Shown here: positions 54,964 to 63,790 of the stretch, one piece after another
Numbering within the stretch: the stretch's first letter is position 1
Layout: each line of letters opens with the position of its first letter
Source of the DNA: Bacteroidales bacterium UBA4116
GTDB lineage: Bacteria; Bacteroidota; Bacteroidia; Bacteroidales; Tannerellaceae
Direction: 5' to 3'
DNA: 64,000 nt
Assembly (NCBI GenBank): GCA_002381645.1
Contig: DFXE01000008.1
Coordinates: 1 to 64,000, forward strand
Program-made: the position numbers and the translations under genes
Notes under the pieces: model-generated
Seen by the model: the letters and a program-made list of their open reading frames with translations, nothing else
The model's database searches: none
What the model was told of the DNA's origin: nothing

Positions 54964-55932
54964 ATGAAAAATAAAAAGAAACAAACCATATACACGTTCA
55001 GTATCATAGCCGGGCTGTTCGTACTGGCAGCCGCATCCTATACCACATGGAACAAACTCGACCCCGGTTATACCTGCGCCCTCTGCCATGAAGTCCGCCC
55101 CGCGCATACACTTTGGGAACGATCCGCCCATGCCTCCGTAACCTGTACCGAATGCCACGGCACGGCGTTGGAAAGCCTGGCAAGCGCGAAAGAAAAGCTC
55201 CACATGATAACCACCCATTTCAAAGAAAAGAAAACGTTCGAAGACATCCACCTGGGCGAACAACAATCCCTCGCCATAGCCGCCCGTTGCGCAGAATGCC
55301 ACCAGGCAGAACACGCGGCCTGGCAGGCCGGAGCGCACTCCGCCACCTATAAAGATATATACATGGATGAAGAACATAACCGCCTCGAACGCCCCTATTG
55401 GGATTGCCTGCGGTGCCACGGCATGTTCTACGACGGAGATATCGGCCAACTGATGAACCTCGACGGTTCCCCGGCAGAATGGCACCTCAAAGACAAAAAA
55501 CAAGAAGACCTTCCCACCATAACCTGCCTCGCATGCCACCAGGTACACCACGAGCAGGAACAGAATACCCCCTACCACCAGCTCAGCGAAGAAACACGCA
55601 CCACACTCGCCGGAAAAAGCAAAACCCCGTCCACCGCCCTTTACATGCGCGCCGACAAACGGCATATGCCTGCTTCCATGCTGCTCGAGATAACGCTCGC
55701 GTCCGCCGACACGCTAAACCCGGCGCAAACAGTGGCCGACCCCAACACCCTGCTCTGCATGCAATGCCATGCCCCCGGCAACACCAAACACCTCCATTCC
55801 GGAGACGATATGACGCCGACGGGAAAATTCGAAGGCATGAGCTGTATAACATGCCACGACCCACACTCGAACAGGCTGAAAACAACCCATAAAAATGTAC
55901 ACAAAAAACAATCCGGAATAAGTATGAATTAA
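54964..55932 (+). CDS. membrane-anchored heptaheme cytochrome c
   Basis: This 322-residue protein has one N-terminal membrane anchor (about 8-27) and seven CxxCH motifs (CALCH at 38, then CTECH, CAECH, CLRCH, CLACH, CMQCH, CITCH). The first two follow the NapC/NirT pattern and the rest form an extended multiheme domain. It is the expected electron acceptor of the flavoprotein encoded upstream, linking sugar oxidation in the periplasm to the quinone pool or another acceptor. Compare the tetraheme-SUMF1 protein at 8738, which has a similar anchor and position in the other oxidoreductase block. Confidence 0.92.
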   Translation: MKNKKKQTIYTFSIIAGLFVLAAASYTTWNKLDPGYTCALCHEVRPAHTLWERSAHASVTCTECHGTALESLASAKEKLHMITTHFKEKKTFEDIHLGEQQSLAIAARCAECHQAEHAAWQAGAHSATYKDIYMDEEHNRLERPYWDCLRCHGMFYDGDIGQLMNLDGSPAEWHLKDKKQEDLPTITCLACHQVHHEQEQNTPYHQLSEETRTTLAGKSKTPSTALYMRADKRHMPASMLLEITLASADTLNPAQTVADPNTLLCMQCHAPGNTKHLHSGDDMTPTGKFEGMSCITCHDPHSNRLKTTHKNVHKKQSGISMN

Positions 55933-55979
55933 AATAAGTGTTATATTTACCTCCGAAATTAACCTAATAATATTATTTG

Positions 55980-57191
55980 ATGAAAAAACTTGGATCAGGC
56001 ATGATTCATCTTGGAATAATGATGTTCATGCAGTACGTACTCGTTGCCGTCTGGTGGGTACCCATGGCCACGTATCTGGCCAACACGCTGAAACTCGAAG
56101 TCTTTCAGGTCTCCCTTATCTTAAGCTCTATGGCTATCGGCTCAATGGCGTCGCCGTTCATAGGAGTTATCGCCGACAGGTATGTCTCAGCAGAAAAAGT
56201 TCTCGCCGTCCTCAACCTGCTCACAGGCGGATTGCTGCTCATCGCAGCCCGTCAAACCGGATTTACCGGCCTGATGATCAGTGTCACCCTTGCCATGCTG
56301 TGCTATATGCCCACATGGAGCCTCACAAGCGCTATCGCCATGCAACATGCCCCCGCCGAACTCTTTCCGCGCATCCGCGTAATGGGATCGGTCGGCTGGG
56401 TGGCATCCGGCATCTTCAGCCAGGTGGCCATCCACGGGTTCGGCCTCAGCGTGTTCGACGGAACCGTGCTCCCCCTTTATTGCGGAGCCGCCACCAGCCT
56501 CGTAGCCGCGGCGCTCAACCTGCTCCTGCCAAAAACGCCCGCAAGAGCAGACAAGAGCCGTAAACTCTCTGTAAAAGACATTCTCGGATTAAATGTCGTA
56601 TCCATGCTCAGGAACCGCAATTTCTTTATTTTCATGCTCATCTCCTTCCTGGCGATCATCCCCTTCAACCTCTACCACCTGTACGGATCCATGATACTGG
56701 CCGACCAGGATATCAGGCACATCACCGTGACGATGAACTGGGGACAATTAGCCGAGATGTTCTTTCTCGTCATCACAACCACCATCATGGTAAAATACGG
56801 CATCAAAAAGACGCTCATATTCGGGCTTACAGCCATGGCCGTCCGGTACATCGCCTTTCTGGCCGGAGTAGAAACAGGACAAGAAGCCTACTTTATCGTC
56901 GGCATCCTCGTACACGGGTTGATCTTCGGATTATTCTTCGTAGGCGGCCAGGTTTACACCGAACAAATGGCACCCGGAAATATGAAAGCCCAGGCACAGG
57001 GATTCCTCTCTTTCGCCGTATGGGGCGTGGGCTACCTCATAGGAACGCTCCTCAACGGATTCCTCATCCACTATTTCCGCGTGGCGGAGAAATGCGACTG
57101 GGCGGTGCTCTTTATCATATCAGCCATGATCACACTCCTGCTCATCTGCCTGCTCATTAAAGAAGAAAAGCCCGCGCCCGCAGCCGGATAA
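55980..57191 (+). CDS. MFS transporter of the nucleoside:H+ symporter type
   Basis: This 403-residue protein has about 12 membrane helices. It matches the NupG/YegT branch (MQYVLVAVWWVPMATYL, SPFIGVIADRYVSAEKVL, RVMGSVGWVASGI, FFVGGQVYTEQMAPGNMKAQ). In Bacteroidota such permeases often sit beside keto-sugar and Gfo/Idh genes and are thought to carry sugar derivatives rather than nucleosides. Here it would import the oxidised product. The ATG at 55980 is used. The terminator at 57200 ends the operon. Confidence 0.88.
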   Translation: MKKLGSGMIHLGIMMFMQYVLVAVWWVPMATYLANTLKLEVFQVSLILSSMAIGSMASPFIGVIADRYVSAEKVLAVLNLLTGGLLLIAARQTGFTGLMISVTLAMLCYMPTWSLTSAIAMQHAPAELFPRIRVMGSVGWVASGIFSQVAIHGFGLSVFDGTVLPLYCGAATSLVAAALNLLLPKTPARADKSRKLSVKDILGLNVVSMLRNRNFFIFMLISFLAIIPFNLYHLYGSMILADQDIRHITVTMNWGQLAEMFFLVITTTIMVKYGIKKTLIFGLTAMAVRYIAFLAGVETGQEAYFIVGILVHGLIFGLFFVGGQVYTEQMAPGNMKAQAQGFLSFAVWGVGYLIGTLLNGFLIHYFRVAEKCDWAVLFIISAMITLLLICLLIKEEKPAPAAG

Positions 57192-57199
57192 AAAAAAGG

Positions 57200-57232
57200 A
57201 AAGGGAGGCCTCAACTCTAACGGCCTCCCTTT
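57200..57232. terminator. intrinsic terminator of the GMC oxidoreductase operon
   Basis: AAAGGGAGGCC (57200-57210) pairs perfectly with GGCCTCCCTTT (57222-57232) around an 11-nt loop, nine bp after the MFS stop. Confidence 0.85.
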
Positions 57233-57267
57233 GTCTAAAACTAAGATGAAAATACTTAAAATCAGAC

Positions 57268-57322
57268 TGTCGTATCACTACGACACCTCATACTAACTAA
57301 AAAACTCACCGTATCACTACGG
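57268..57322. repeat. two small hairpins sharing the core GTA-TCAC-TAC
   Basis: TGTCGTA/TACGACA around TCAC (57268-57285) and CCGTA/TACGG around TCAC (57309-57322) have the same four-base loop and the same closing pairs. They lie in the gap between convergent genes, after the MFS terminator. Function unknown; a paired protein or RNA recognition site is possible. Confidence 0.45.
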
Positions 57323-57342
57323 GAATAAAAACTCTATATGGC

Positions 57343-58512
57343 TCAATATAGAAAAAGTATAGCTGGATATGGCACATGATCCAGTATAGCTAACGTAATT
57401 CCATTTTTAACAATGACCGGCGAACCCTTATCCGTCCCCCGGAAAGGAACCGTATAAAATGTACGCTCAGAAGGCCGGCTTACCGTTAGGCCCACCGCTT
57501 TCGAACGGTCGGCCGACATAATAAAACCATCCACCGGAAACTCCGCCGACGCCTGCACCTCAGGGTAAAACAACACCCCGTTCAACGCATCCGGATACAA
57601 CACCGCCGAGAAAACCTCCGGATCGTCCGCTTTCATACGCCAGTGATCACCCATAAACGGTTCAGGAAGCGGTGAATCCGCATAAGAAACAAAATCACCC
57701 ATACCCAATCGGGGAATACCCTTCGCGCCCGAAGCAGAAACATCAGCCACACCATCCTCTGCGCCCTTCACCAGCCGGTAACCCGGAACACGCCGCGAAT
57801 ACACCCGCTCCGCCTGCTCAATATACGAATTCAGCGTATCAATAAGAGTGCCCAGCAACGATGTCAACCCCTCATCCCGTTTCAGGATCACGCTCACACG
57901 ATAAAAAGAATTGACCGTATCCGCTATCTCACCAAAAGCCGCATCACACTTTTTGCGGATATCCGACAACAAAACCTGGTGGACCATATGGAATTTCACC
58001 GAACGCCTGCGGTACAATACCTTAAAAGCCTCATTGCTACGTTCCAGCATCCCGATCAGCGGCGAGAACCCCAGGACATCCACACAAGCAGCCGCATCAG
58101 GCTTACGAAGATCGTCGATCACATTTGTCAGCAACGCAGACTCTTCCGTATAAGCAGATACGTTCGCTTTCCTGTAATTACGAAGAATAAACAATAACCT
58201 GTCCGCCGCCTCCCTCTCCTCAAGAGTATCACTCAACGATTTAAACCCGACACCCCTTTTCAACCGGATAAATAACTCATTACGCCTTACGTGAGCAGCC
58301 TGTATCTCATCCGTTTCCCCCAGTTTCAGGTTCGACTTATAAAAATCATCCTCCATTTTAAAACAAGACGCAAAAACTCCCCATTCAGAAGCAAAACCCG
58401 GGATACGATCCACATGCGGCACGATTTCCTCATAAAAAGATTCAAACAGATCAAAATGCTCCGCATTCTTGAGCGAATAAAAAAAAGACATTTTTTTCAG
58501 GATCATCTTCAT
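57343..58512 (-). CDS. DUF6261-like protein, unknown function
   Basis: This protein of about 389 residues starts at MKMILKKMSFF; a start 18 codons upstream is possible. The segment YSLKNAEHFDLFESFYEEIV is typical of the Bacteroidota DUF6261 family. The body is mainly helical, with a possible long helix (SDIRKKCDAAFGEIADTVNS). The last 150 residues are strand- and Pro/Gly-rich. No signal peptide, membrane helix or catalytic motif is visible. Members are often multicopy in one genome; their function is not known to me. Confidence 0.7.
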   Translation of the reverse strand: MKMILKKMSFFYSLKNAEHFDLFESFYEEIVPHVDRIPGFASEWGVFASCFKMEDDFYKSNLKLGETDEIQAAHVRRNELFIRLKRGVGFKSLSDTLEEREAADRLLFILRNYRKANVSAYTEESALLTNVIDDLRKPDAAACVDVLGFSPLIGMLERSNEAFKVLYRRRSVKFHMVHQVLLSDIRKKCDAAFGEIADTVNSFYRVSVILKRDEGLTSLLGTLIDTLNSYIEQAERVYSRRVPGYRLVKGAEDGVADVSASGAKGIPRLGMGDFVSYADSPLPEPFMGDHWRMKADDPEVFSAVLYPDALNGVLFYPEVQASAEFPVDGFIMSADRSKAVGLTVSRPSERTFYTVPFRGTDKGSPVIVKNGITLAILDHVPYPAILFLY

Positions 58513-58589
58513 ACTGTCGTAAAGCTTATCTATAAATAAAACCCTGCACAAACCCGTAATGTTCATTTACCAGTAAAAGAAAAATCCCC

Positions 58590-58760
58590 CTTTACCGGAA
58601 CACCCGTAAACTATTATCAGTCATTTTCCGCAAAACCCGGACACCTTACAATTTCGTTTTCCGAAACTCCGGTGAACCAATACACCTCACCATTTCATTT
58701 TAAAGACATCCGGAAAACCGGAACCTTTATATTTTCGATTTCCGAAACATATACCCGGTA
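58590..58760. repeat. degenerate repeats with TTTCCG and CCGG boxes
   Basis: TTTCCG occurs at 58625, 58658 and 58739, each followed within 5-17 bp by a CCGG. Further CCGG boxes occur near 58595, 58710 and 58718. Copies are irregular (33 and 81 bp apart). The stretch lies in the 434-bp gap upstream of the GH2 gene and may hold regulator sites. Confidence 0.35.
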
Positions 58761-58881
58761 TGAAGAAGATAAACCACTCGTGTTGATTTTAAGAATTTTT
58801 ATCATATTTATAACCTAAAAAAGTAAAATAAGCGTTCACTTTTTAATAATTCAAATATACCGGTGAATAATGATTTTTATG

Positions 58882-58889
58882 TAAGTTTG
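58882..58889 (+). promoter_or_regulatory. -7 box of the GH2 beta-galactosidase gene
   Basis: TAAGTTTG fits TAnnTTTG and lies 57 bp before the ATG at 58947. No -33 TTTG is found at the right distance. A GTG-initiated frame from 58863 would start upstream of this box and is not used. Confidence 0.45.
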
Positions 58890-58946
58890 CCAAATACAAA
58901 AGAAAAAACCGGTAATCAATCATTCAAACAATACAAACGACGAAAA

Positions 58947-61900
58947 ATGAGACTGTTTTTATACCACCTTTGTTACATCAGCCTGCTTATACCATCAGGC
59001 ATTTGCGCACAACAAACCAGTTTTATCCGCGATATTTACCAATACATAGAAAACCCCGCCATATACGGGCAGAACCAGGAAGAAGGAAGAACCTGCCACA
59101 TACCCGAAAAGAACATCCCGCTCAACGGAGAATGGAAATTTTATTACAGCGATACCCCCGAAAAAATACCCGCCGACTTCTACCAGCCCGGATATAACAT
59201 CCGCGCGTGGGAAACCATCACCGTGCCCTCCAACTGGGAAATGATGGGATACGGAGACAAGCTCTTCCGCAACGTGCACGCCCCCTTTAAAGCAAACCCG
59301 CCGCACGTACCCAGGGAATACAACCCCACCGGGGCATACCGCCGGCAATTCGACATACCCGGTCCGTGGACCCGGGGACAAATATTCCTGCGTTTAGAGA
59401 AAGTCGCGTCAGCATCCTTCATTTGGATAAACGGAAGGGAAGTCGGCTACAACGAAGGAGCACAAGAACCCGCCGAATACAACATCACCCCCTATATCCG
59501 TGCCGGGAAAAACGACATCGCCGTACTCGTAACCAAATACTCCGACGGATATTACCTCGAAGGACAAGACTACTGGCGGCTGGCAGGCATTTTCGATGAT
59601 GTCACCATCTACGCCACCCCACAAGTGCGCCTTTTCGACTGGCAGGTCGTGACCGACCTCGACGAAACCTACACCGACGCCACCCTGCATATAAAAACAG
59701 ATATAAAGAAATACCAGCCCCTATCCGAAACAAAATTCACGCTAAAAACCACCCTGCACGATAACAACGGACAAACCATAAGCCATCTCGAAAGCGATCC
59801 GTTCACGTTGACAACCCCAAAACAACAGGTCGCGCTCACAACCCTGGTAAAAAACCCGCGCAAATGGACTTCCGAAACACCCGACCTTTACACCCTGCAC
59901 ATACAACTCACAGACACAGCAGGCAATACCATAGACCAGGTGCGCACACGCATAGGCTTTAAAGAGACAGAAATACGCGACGGCATATTCTACCTCAACG
60001 GCGTTCCATTGAAAGTAAACGCCCAGAACTCACATATGCAACACCCCGAACTCGGGCACACGATGAACGAAAAAACCATCCGCAAAGACTTCGAAATACT
60101 CAAACAATTTAATTTCAACGCCGTGCGCACCTCCCATTATCCACCCGTAAACCGCTACCTCGAACTGGCCGACGAATACGGGCTTTATATAATAGATGAA
60201 GCCGGAGTCGAAGCCCATGCCACCGAATTCATATCCGAAAAACCCGAATACACCCCAATGTATAAAGAACGCGTACGGCAAATGGTGCTGCGCGACAGGA
60301 ACCATCCCTCCATCCTCTTCTGGAGCGCCGGAAACGAAAGCGGCGAAGGATCCAACATAACAGAAGTCGTAAAAGAAGGCAGGAAATACGACCATACCCG
60401 CTACTGGATGTATGGCGGCAACGCTTTCGCACATCCCGCCGAAGATATTATAGGACCACGCTATCCCACACCGATGGAACTCGAAATGCAGGTAGGGATC
60501 ACACCCGACAGCAACGAGCTCCGCCCGTCATTCATGGACGAATACCTTTCCGTAGCCGGTAACGGCGGAGGCGGTCTCGACGACTACTGGCGCGTCATCT
60601 ACGCCCACCCGCGTATCATAGGCGGTGCCATCTGGGACTTTGTAAGCACAGGAATAACCGAACGCGTACGCCGTATCAAAGACTCCTCGCCGCACAACAC
60701 ACCCGTCCACCTGATGGGTAACGCCCGGCTGGTGGACGGGCCGGAAGATAACGTTGCCGACCTCAACGGACACGACCAGTGGATAGAAGTCTACCGCAGC
60801 AGGAATGTAGAAATAAACGGCAACCAACTCACACTCGCCTGCGAAGTATACCCACGGAAACTGATCAGCAGTTGCGGATCACTCATAACCAAAGGAAGTT
60901 ACCAGTACGGATTGCAACAACGCGGCAAAGATTCGCTCGAATTTTATATCCACACTACCCAAACCCACCGCCTCAAAGCAGCAATCCCCCCGGACTGGGA
61001 AAACAACTGGCACCAGGTAACAGCAACCTACGACGGCCGGACCATGGCCATCCACATAGACGGAAAAGAAAAAGCAAGCATGAAAGCATCAGGCAACATC
61101 ACCAATTTCCCTTTCCCGGTCAACATCGGGCGGAACGCGGAAATACACGGTCAGGAAACCGACGTTTACATCTGCGACGCACAATTCAACAACGTGGGCA
61201 TCTTTCCCCGGGCACTCCCACCCGGAAAACTTGATCCCCGGGAAGCCGCCCTATGGCTCGAATTCGAAGAAGAAACCGACGAAGGCCCGTTTTACAGCTA
61301 TGGCATAGGAGCACGTACATACGGGAGCATATGGCCCGACCGCACCGTGCAACCCGAAATGTGGCAAATGAAAAAGACCGTCCAACCCATATCCGTCACC
61401 CTCGTCGACGCCGGGCAGGGACTCGTGGAAGTGTGGAACCGCAACCACTACCTGAACACCTCCCACTATAAAACACACTGGTCCATAGTAGCCGACGGAC
61501 TCATCATACAAGAAGGAGACATCCACCTCGACGTTCCGCCACTCAGTAAAAAAGTGATCACCCTCCCCTATATCCAACCCGCGATAACCCCGGGCACAGA
61601 ATACTACCTGACCATAAGCAGCACACTCAAACAAGACGAAATATGGGCGCATGCCGGACACGAAGTAGCCTGGGACCAATTCCAACTGCCCTGGACCCTT
61701 CCCCCCGCGCCCGAGCCACAATACGACGGCCAGCCCGCCACCCTTGCCACAACAACAGACGAAATAAAAGTCACAGGCCGGAATTTCCGGTACACCTTCG
61801 ACCGCCGCACCGGAGCCCTCGCGTCTATGCAGGTCCACGGCAGGGAAATGCTCCGTTCGCCCCTTAAAATGAATATATGGCGCGCGCCGCTGGCCAACGA

Positions 61901-62684
61901 GCAGGACGAATGGAGTTCGTACAATATCAACACATCACAATGGAAAACAGGATACGGCCGCCATATCGTAACCGAATTCTATTCCACAGGCATCGACACC
62001 CTCACCCATATACCCCTCTCCGTAGAAACAAAAGAAGCAGCAGGAAAAATATACGTCGACGTACGCGAAATCTGGCTTACCGGCAGCAGCACTATGGAAA
62101 AGAAAGACCTTTACATATGGGGAATGCAAAGTAACGGGTTCGAAAACCAGTACACCTACATCATCGACGGAGAAGGGCAGGTCACCATCAAACATACAAT
62201 CCTACCCCAGGGAAGAATGCCCGCGTGGCTGCCCCGGATAGGCATTACACTCGCATTAGACAAAAACCTCCGCCAGGTAGAATGGTACGGACGCGGGCCA
62301 TACGAAAATTACCCCGACCGGAAGACCGGATATAAAATAGACATCTACCAGACCACCGTCGACGATATGTACGAACCCTACCTTATCCCGCAAGATTACG
62401 GGCTGCGTACCGATACCCGCTGGGTGAGCCTCACCGGCGAAGAAGGCACAGGAATAATGTTCCGGGCAGACGGACAGTTCAATTTCAACGCCTACCCGTA
62501 CACAACCGACAACCTTACAAAAGCCATGTACACCTACCAGTTGCAGGAGTACGACGGAATAACGTTCAACCTCGATTACGCCACGTCAGGCGTCGGCTGC
62601 ACTGCCCGCTCTATCCTGAACGCCTACAGGGCGTTACCACAGAAATATGAGCGGACAATCACAATAAAACCCGTAGGAATGTAA
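58947..62684 (+). CDS. GH2 beta-galactosidase with an inserted LamG-like domain
   Basis: This 1245-residue exported enzyme has a signal peptide (about 1-22, SGICAQ) and a GH2 sugar-binding domain (PSNWEMMGYG, YRRQFDIP, GQDYWRLAGIFDDV). The immunoglobulin-like domain and the barrel (RTSHYPPVNRYLELADEYGL) follow. Acid/base is Glu464 in AGNESGEG and nucleophile Glu532 in MDEYLSVAGNGGG, where LacZ usually has YAHAMGN. At about residues 590-760 a concanavalin-like LamG domain (WIEVYRSRNVEINGNQLTL, WHQVTATYDG, VNIGRNAEIH) is inserted before the DUF4981 and small Bgal domains (RQVEWYGRGPYENYPDRKTG). The family is beta-galactosidase; other beta-linked substrates are possible. It has no SusCD partner nearby. 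Confidence 0.92.
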   Translation: MRLFLYHLCYISLLIPSGICAQQTSFIRDIYQYIENPAIYGQNQEEGRTCHIPEKNIPLNGEWKFYYSDTPEKIPADFYQPGYNIRAWETITVPSNWEMMGYGDKLFRNVHAPFKANPPHVPREYNPTGAYRRQFDIPGPWTRGQIFLRLEKVASASFIWINGREVGYNEGAQEPAEYNITPYIRAGKNDIAVLVTKYSDGYYLEGQDYWRLAGIFDDVTIYATPQVRLFDWQVVTDLDETYTDATLHIKTDIKKYQPLSETKFTLKTTLHDNNGQTISHLESDPFTLTTPKQQVALTTLVKNPRKWTSETPDLYTLHIQLTDTAGNTIDQVRTRIGFKETEIRDGIFYLNGVPLKVNAQNSHMQHPELGHTMNEKTIRKDFEILKQFNFNAVRTSHYPPVNRYLELADEYGLYIIDEAGVEAHATEFISEKPEYTPMYKERVRQMVLRDRNHPSILFWSAGNESGEGSNITEVVKEGRKYDHTRYWMYGGNAFAHPAEDIIGPRYPTPMELEMQVGITPDSNELRPSFMDEYLSVAGNGGGGLDDYWRVIYAHPRIIGGAIWDFVSTGITERVRRIKDSSPHNTPVHLMGNARLVDGPEDNVADLNGHDQWIEVYRSRNVEINGNQLTLACEVYPRKLISSCGSLITKGSYQYGLQQRGKDSLEFYIHTTQTHRLKAAIPPDWENNWHQVTATYDGRTMAIHIDGKEKASMKASGNITNFPFPVNIGRNAEIHGQETDVYICDAQFNNVGIFPRALPPGKLDPREAALWLEFEEETDEGPFYSYGIGARTYGSIWPDRTVQPEMWQMKKTVQPISVTLVDAGQGLVEVWNRNHYLNTSHYKTHWSIVADGLIIQEGDIHLDVPPLSKKVITLPYIQPAITPGTEYYLTISSTLKQDEIWAHAGHEVAWDQFQLPWTLPPAPEPQYDGQPATLATTTDEIKVTGRNFRYTFDRRTGALASMQVHGREMLRSPLKMNIWRAPLANEQDEWSSYNINTSQWKTGYGRHIVTEFYSTGIDTLTHIPLSVETKEAAGKIYVDVREIWLTGSSTMEKKDLYIWGMQSNGFENQYTYIIDGEGQVTIKHTILPQGRMPAWLPRIGITLALDKNLRQVEWYGRGPYENYPDRKTGYKIDIYQTTVDDMYEPYLIPQDYGLRTDTRWVSLTGEEGTGIMFRADGQFNFNAYPYTTDNLTKAMYTYQLQEYDGITFNLDYATSGVGCTARSILNAYRALPQKYERTITIKPVGM

Positions 62685-62825
62685 GAAAACCACCCTTTTC
62701 CTGCCGGATATCCAATAAAAAAGCTTACCAGCCACTCCCTATGAGCTGTAGCCCCCATATATTCCAGCCCGGGGGCCCCGATCATGTCAGGAAAATCTTT
62801 ATCAGGGTTACAAGTCCTCCATTAA

Positions 62826-62869
62826 GGGCTGGAAGCCTTTAATATTTCAGCCCGGGATGCAATCCCGGG
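62826..62869 (+). repeat. 44-bp palindromic repeat, copy 1
   Basis: It begins GGGCTGGAAGCCTTTAATAT and ends with the perfect hairpin CCCGGGAT-GCA-ATCCCGGG. After 26 bp it is followed by the mini-hairpin GTGCC-GGG-GGCAC (62896-62908). The same order and spacing recur at 63693 and, inverted, at 63791-63873. A diverged fragment (CCCGGGGGCCCC) lies near 62768. These resemble REP elements mobilised by the transposase type found next to them. Confidence 0.7.
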
Positions 62870-63153
62870 TAATATGGATAACAAAATAAACCAGAGTGCC
62901 GGGGGCACGGCACAAAAAATAGTCCCTTCTCCCAACACGCTGTTAATTCTTACATTATCATCCTCAGGATTAAAATTCCACATTGAACCAGTAGGGATTT
63001 CCAATCCCTTATTTGCTTTCAGACCGTAACTTATTAAAAAACCTTCAACTCAGCCACACCTACTATAATATGACAATTATTTGAAGCGTCGGAAGCACCA
63101 AACGAAAATAATTATGTAAATTTACCACCACCAAACCCAATTATTAAAACACT

Positions 63154-63572
63154 ATGTCCCAATCCTTGACTAAACTATACGTACATATAGTTTTTCACAT
63201 CAAAGGCAATACAACCCCGTTACGTGAAAAAGAATCACAACAATTACATTCCTATATTGCCGGCATTCTCAAATCACATGACTCAATACCCGTTCAAATA
63301 AACAGTACAGATAATCATATCCATATTTTATGTGTCCTGTCTAAAAACATAGCCTTAGCCACATTAGTACAACAAATAAAAGCCGGTTCATCAGGCTGGA
63401 TAAAAACATTGCAGGCTTCTCGGTCAGCCCTTCCGTCCATGACAGAACAGTACAATACATTCGAAACCAGAAAGAGCACCACAAAAAGATGGATTTTAAA
63501 GAAGAAATCCTCCTGTTCTTCAAAGAATATCAAATCGAATACGATGAAAGATATGTATGGCTGGACGATTAA
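63154..63572 (+). pseudogene. decayed IS200-like / REP-associated tyrosine transposase
   Basis: The first 85 codons read as a Y1/HUH transposase (TKLYVHIVFHIKGN, HSYIAGILKSHDSIP, then the His-x-His of NHIHILCVLSKNIALATL at 63315-63323, QIKAGSSGWIKTL). At about 63411-63414 the frame breaks. The conserved C-terminus resumes in another frame: GFSVSPSVHD, RTVQYIRNQKEHHKK with the nucleophile Tyr codon at 63456-63458, and KEEILLFFKEYQIEYDERYV, ending at the TAA at 63570-63572. About 13-15 residues expected between the two parts (the FAWQ-GYG region) are missing, so a deletion of some 40-45 bp both removed them and shifted the frame. Read without correction, the frame would run to 63675 with a nonsense tail. 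Confidence 0.8.
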
Positions 63573-63582
63573 ATACGTATCA

Positions 63583-63648
63583 TGCCTCCGGCACTACTGT
63601 ACGATCGATCAACATACCCGGGGCTCCGTTACACTCCACCCAGGGCTG
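63583..63648 (-). repeat. diverged inverted copy of the palindromic repeat
   Basis: TGCC-TCC-GGCA (63583-63593) is followed after about 24 bp by CCCGGGGCT...CCCAGGGCTGAA (63617-63648). This is the same order as the inverted copy at 63791-63873 but with altered loop sequence. It starts 10 bp after the transposase stop. Confidence 0.5.
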
Positions 63649-63692
63649 AAATCCAGTCATGTTAGGAAGATTTAAATTGCAAGTAAATAAAA

Positions 63693-63773
63693 AGGCTGGA
63701 GGCCTTTGATACTTCAGCCCAAGGTGAAACCTTGGGAATTGTAATACATTGATAAATACAGTGCTGTAAGCAC
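63693..63773 (+). repeat. palindromic repeat, copy 2, with mini-hairpin
   Basis: The 44-bp unit (63693-63736: AGGCTGGAGGCCTTTGATAC, ending CCCAAGGT-GAA-ACCTTGGG) aligns base for base with copy 1. Changes on one arm of the hairpin are compensated on the other. After 24 bp the mini-hairpin GTGCT-GTA-AGCAC (63761-63773) follows, again with compensated changes. Confidence 0.7.
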
Positions 63774-63790
63774 GAAACATATTTTATGCC

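Noticed and set aside
54883..55665. 260-codon minus-strand frame over the heptaheme cytochrome
   Set aside because: Shadow of the CxxCH-containing gene; Val/Phe/Gly-rich composition is typical of antisense of GC-rich coding DNA.
63573..63675. C-terminal extension of the transposase frame (SCLRHYCTIDQ and following)
   Set aside because: Lies past the true stop in the conserved frame and reads through a palindromic repeat; a product of the frameshift.
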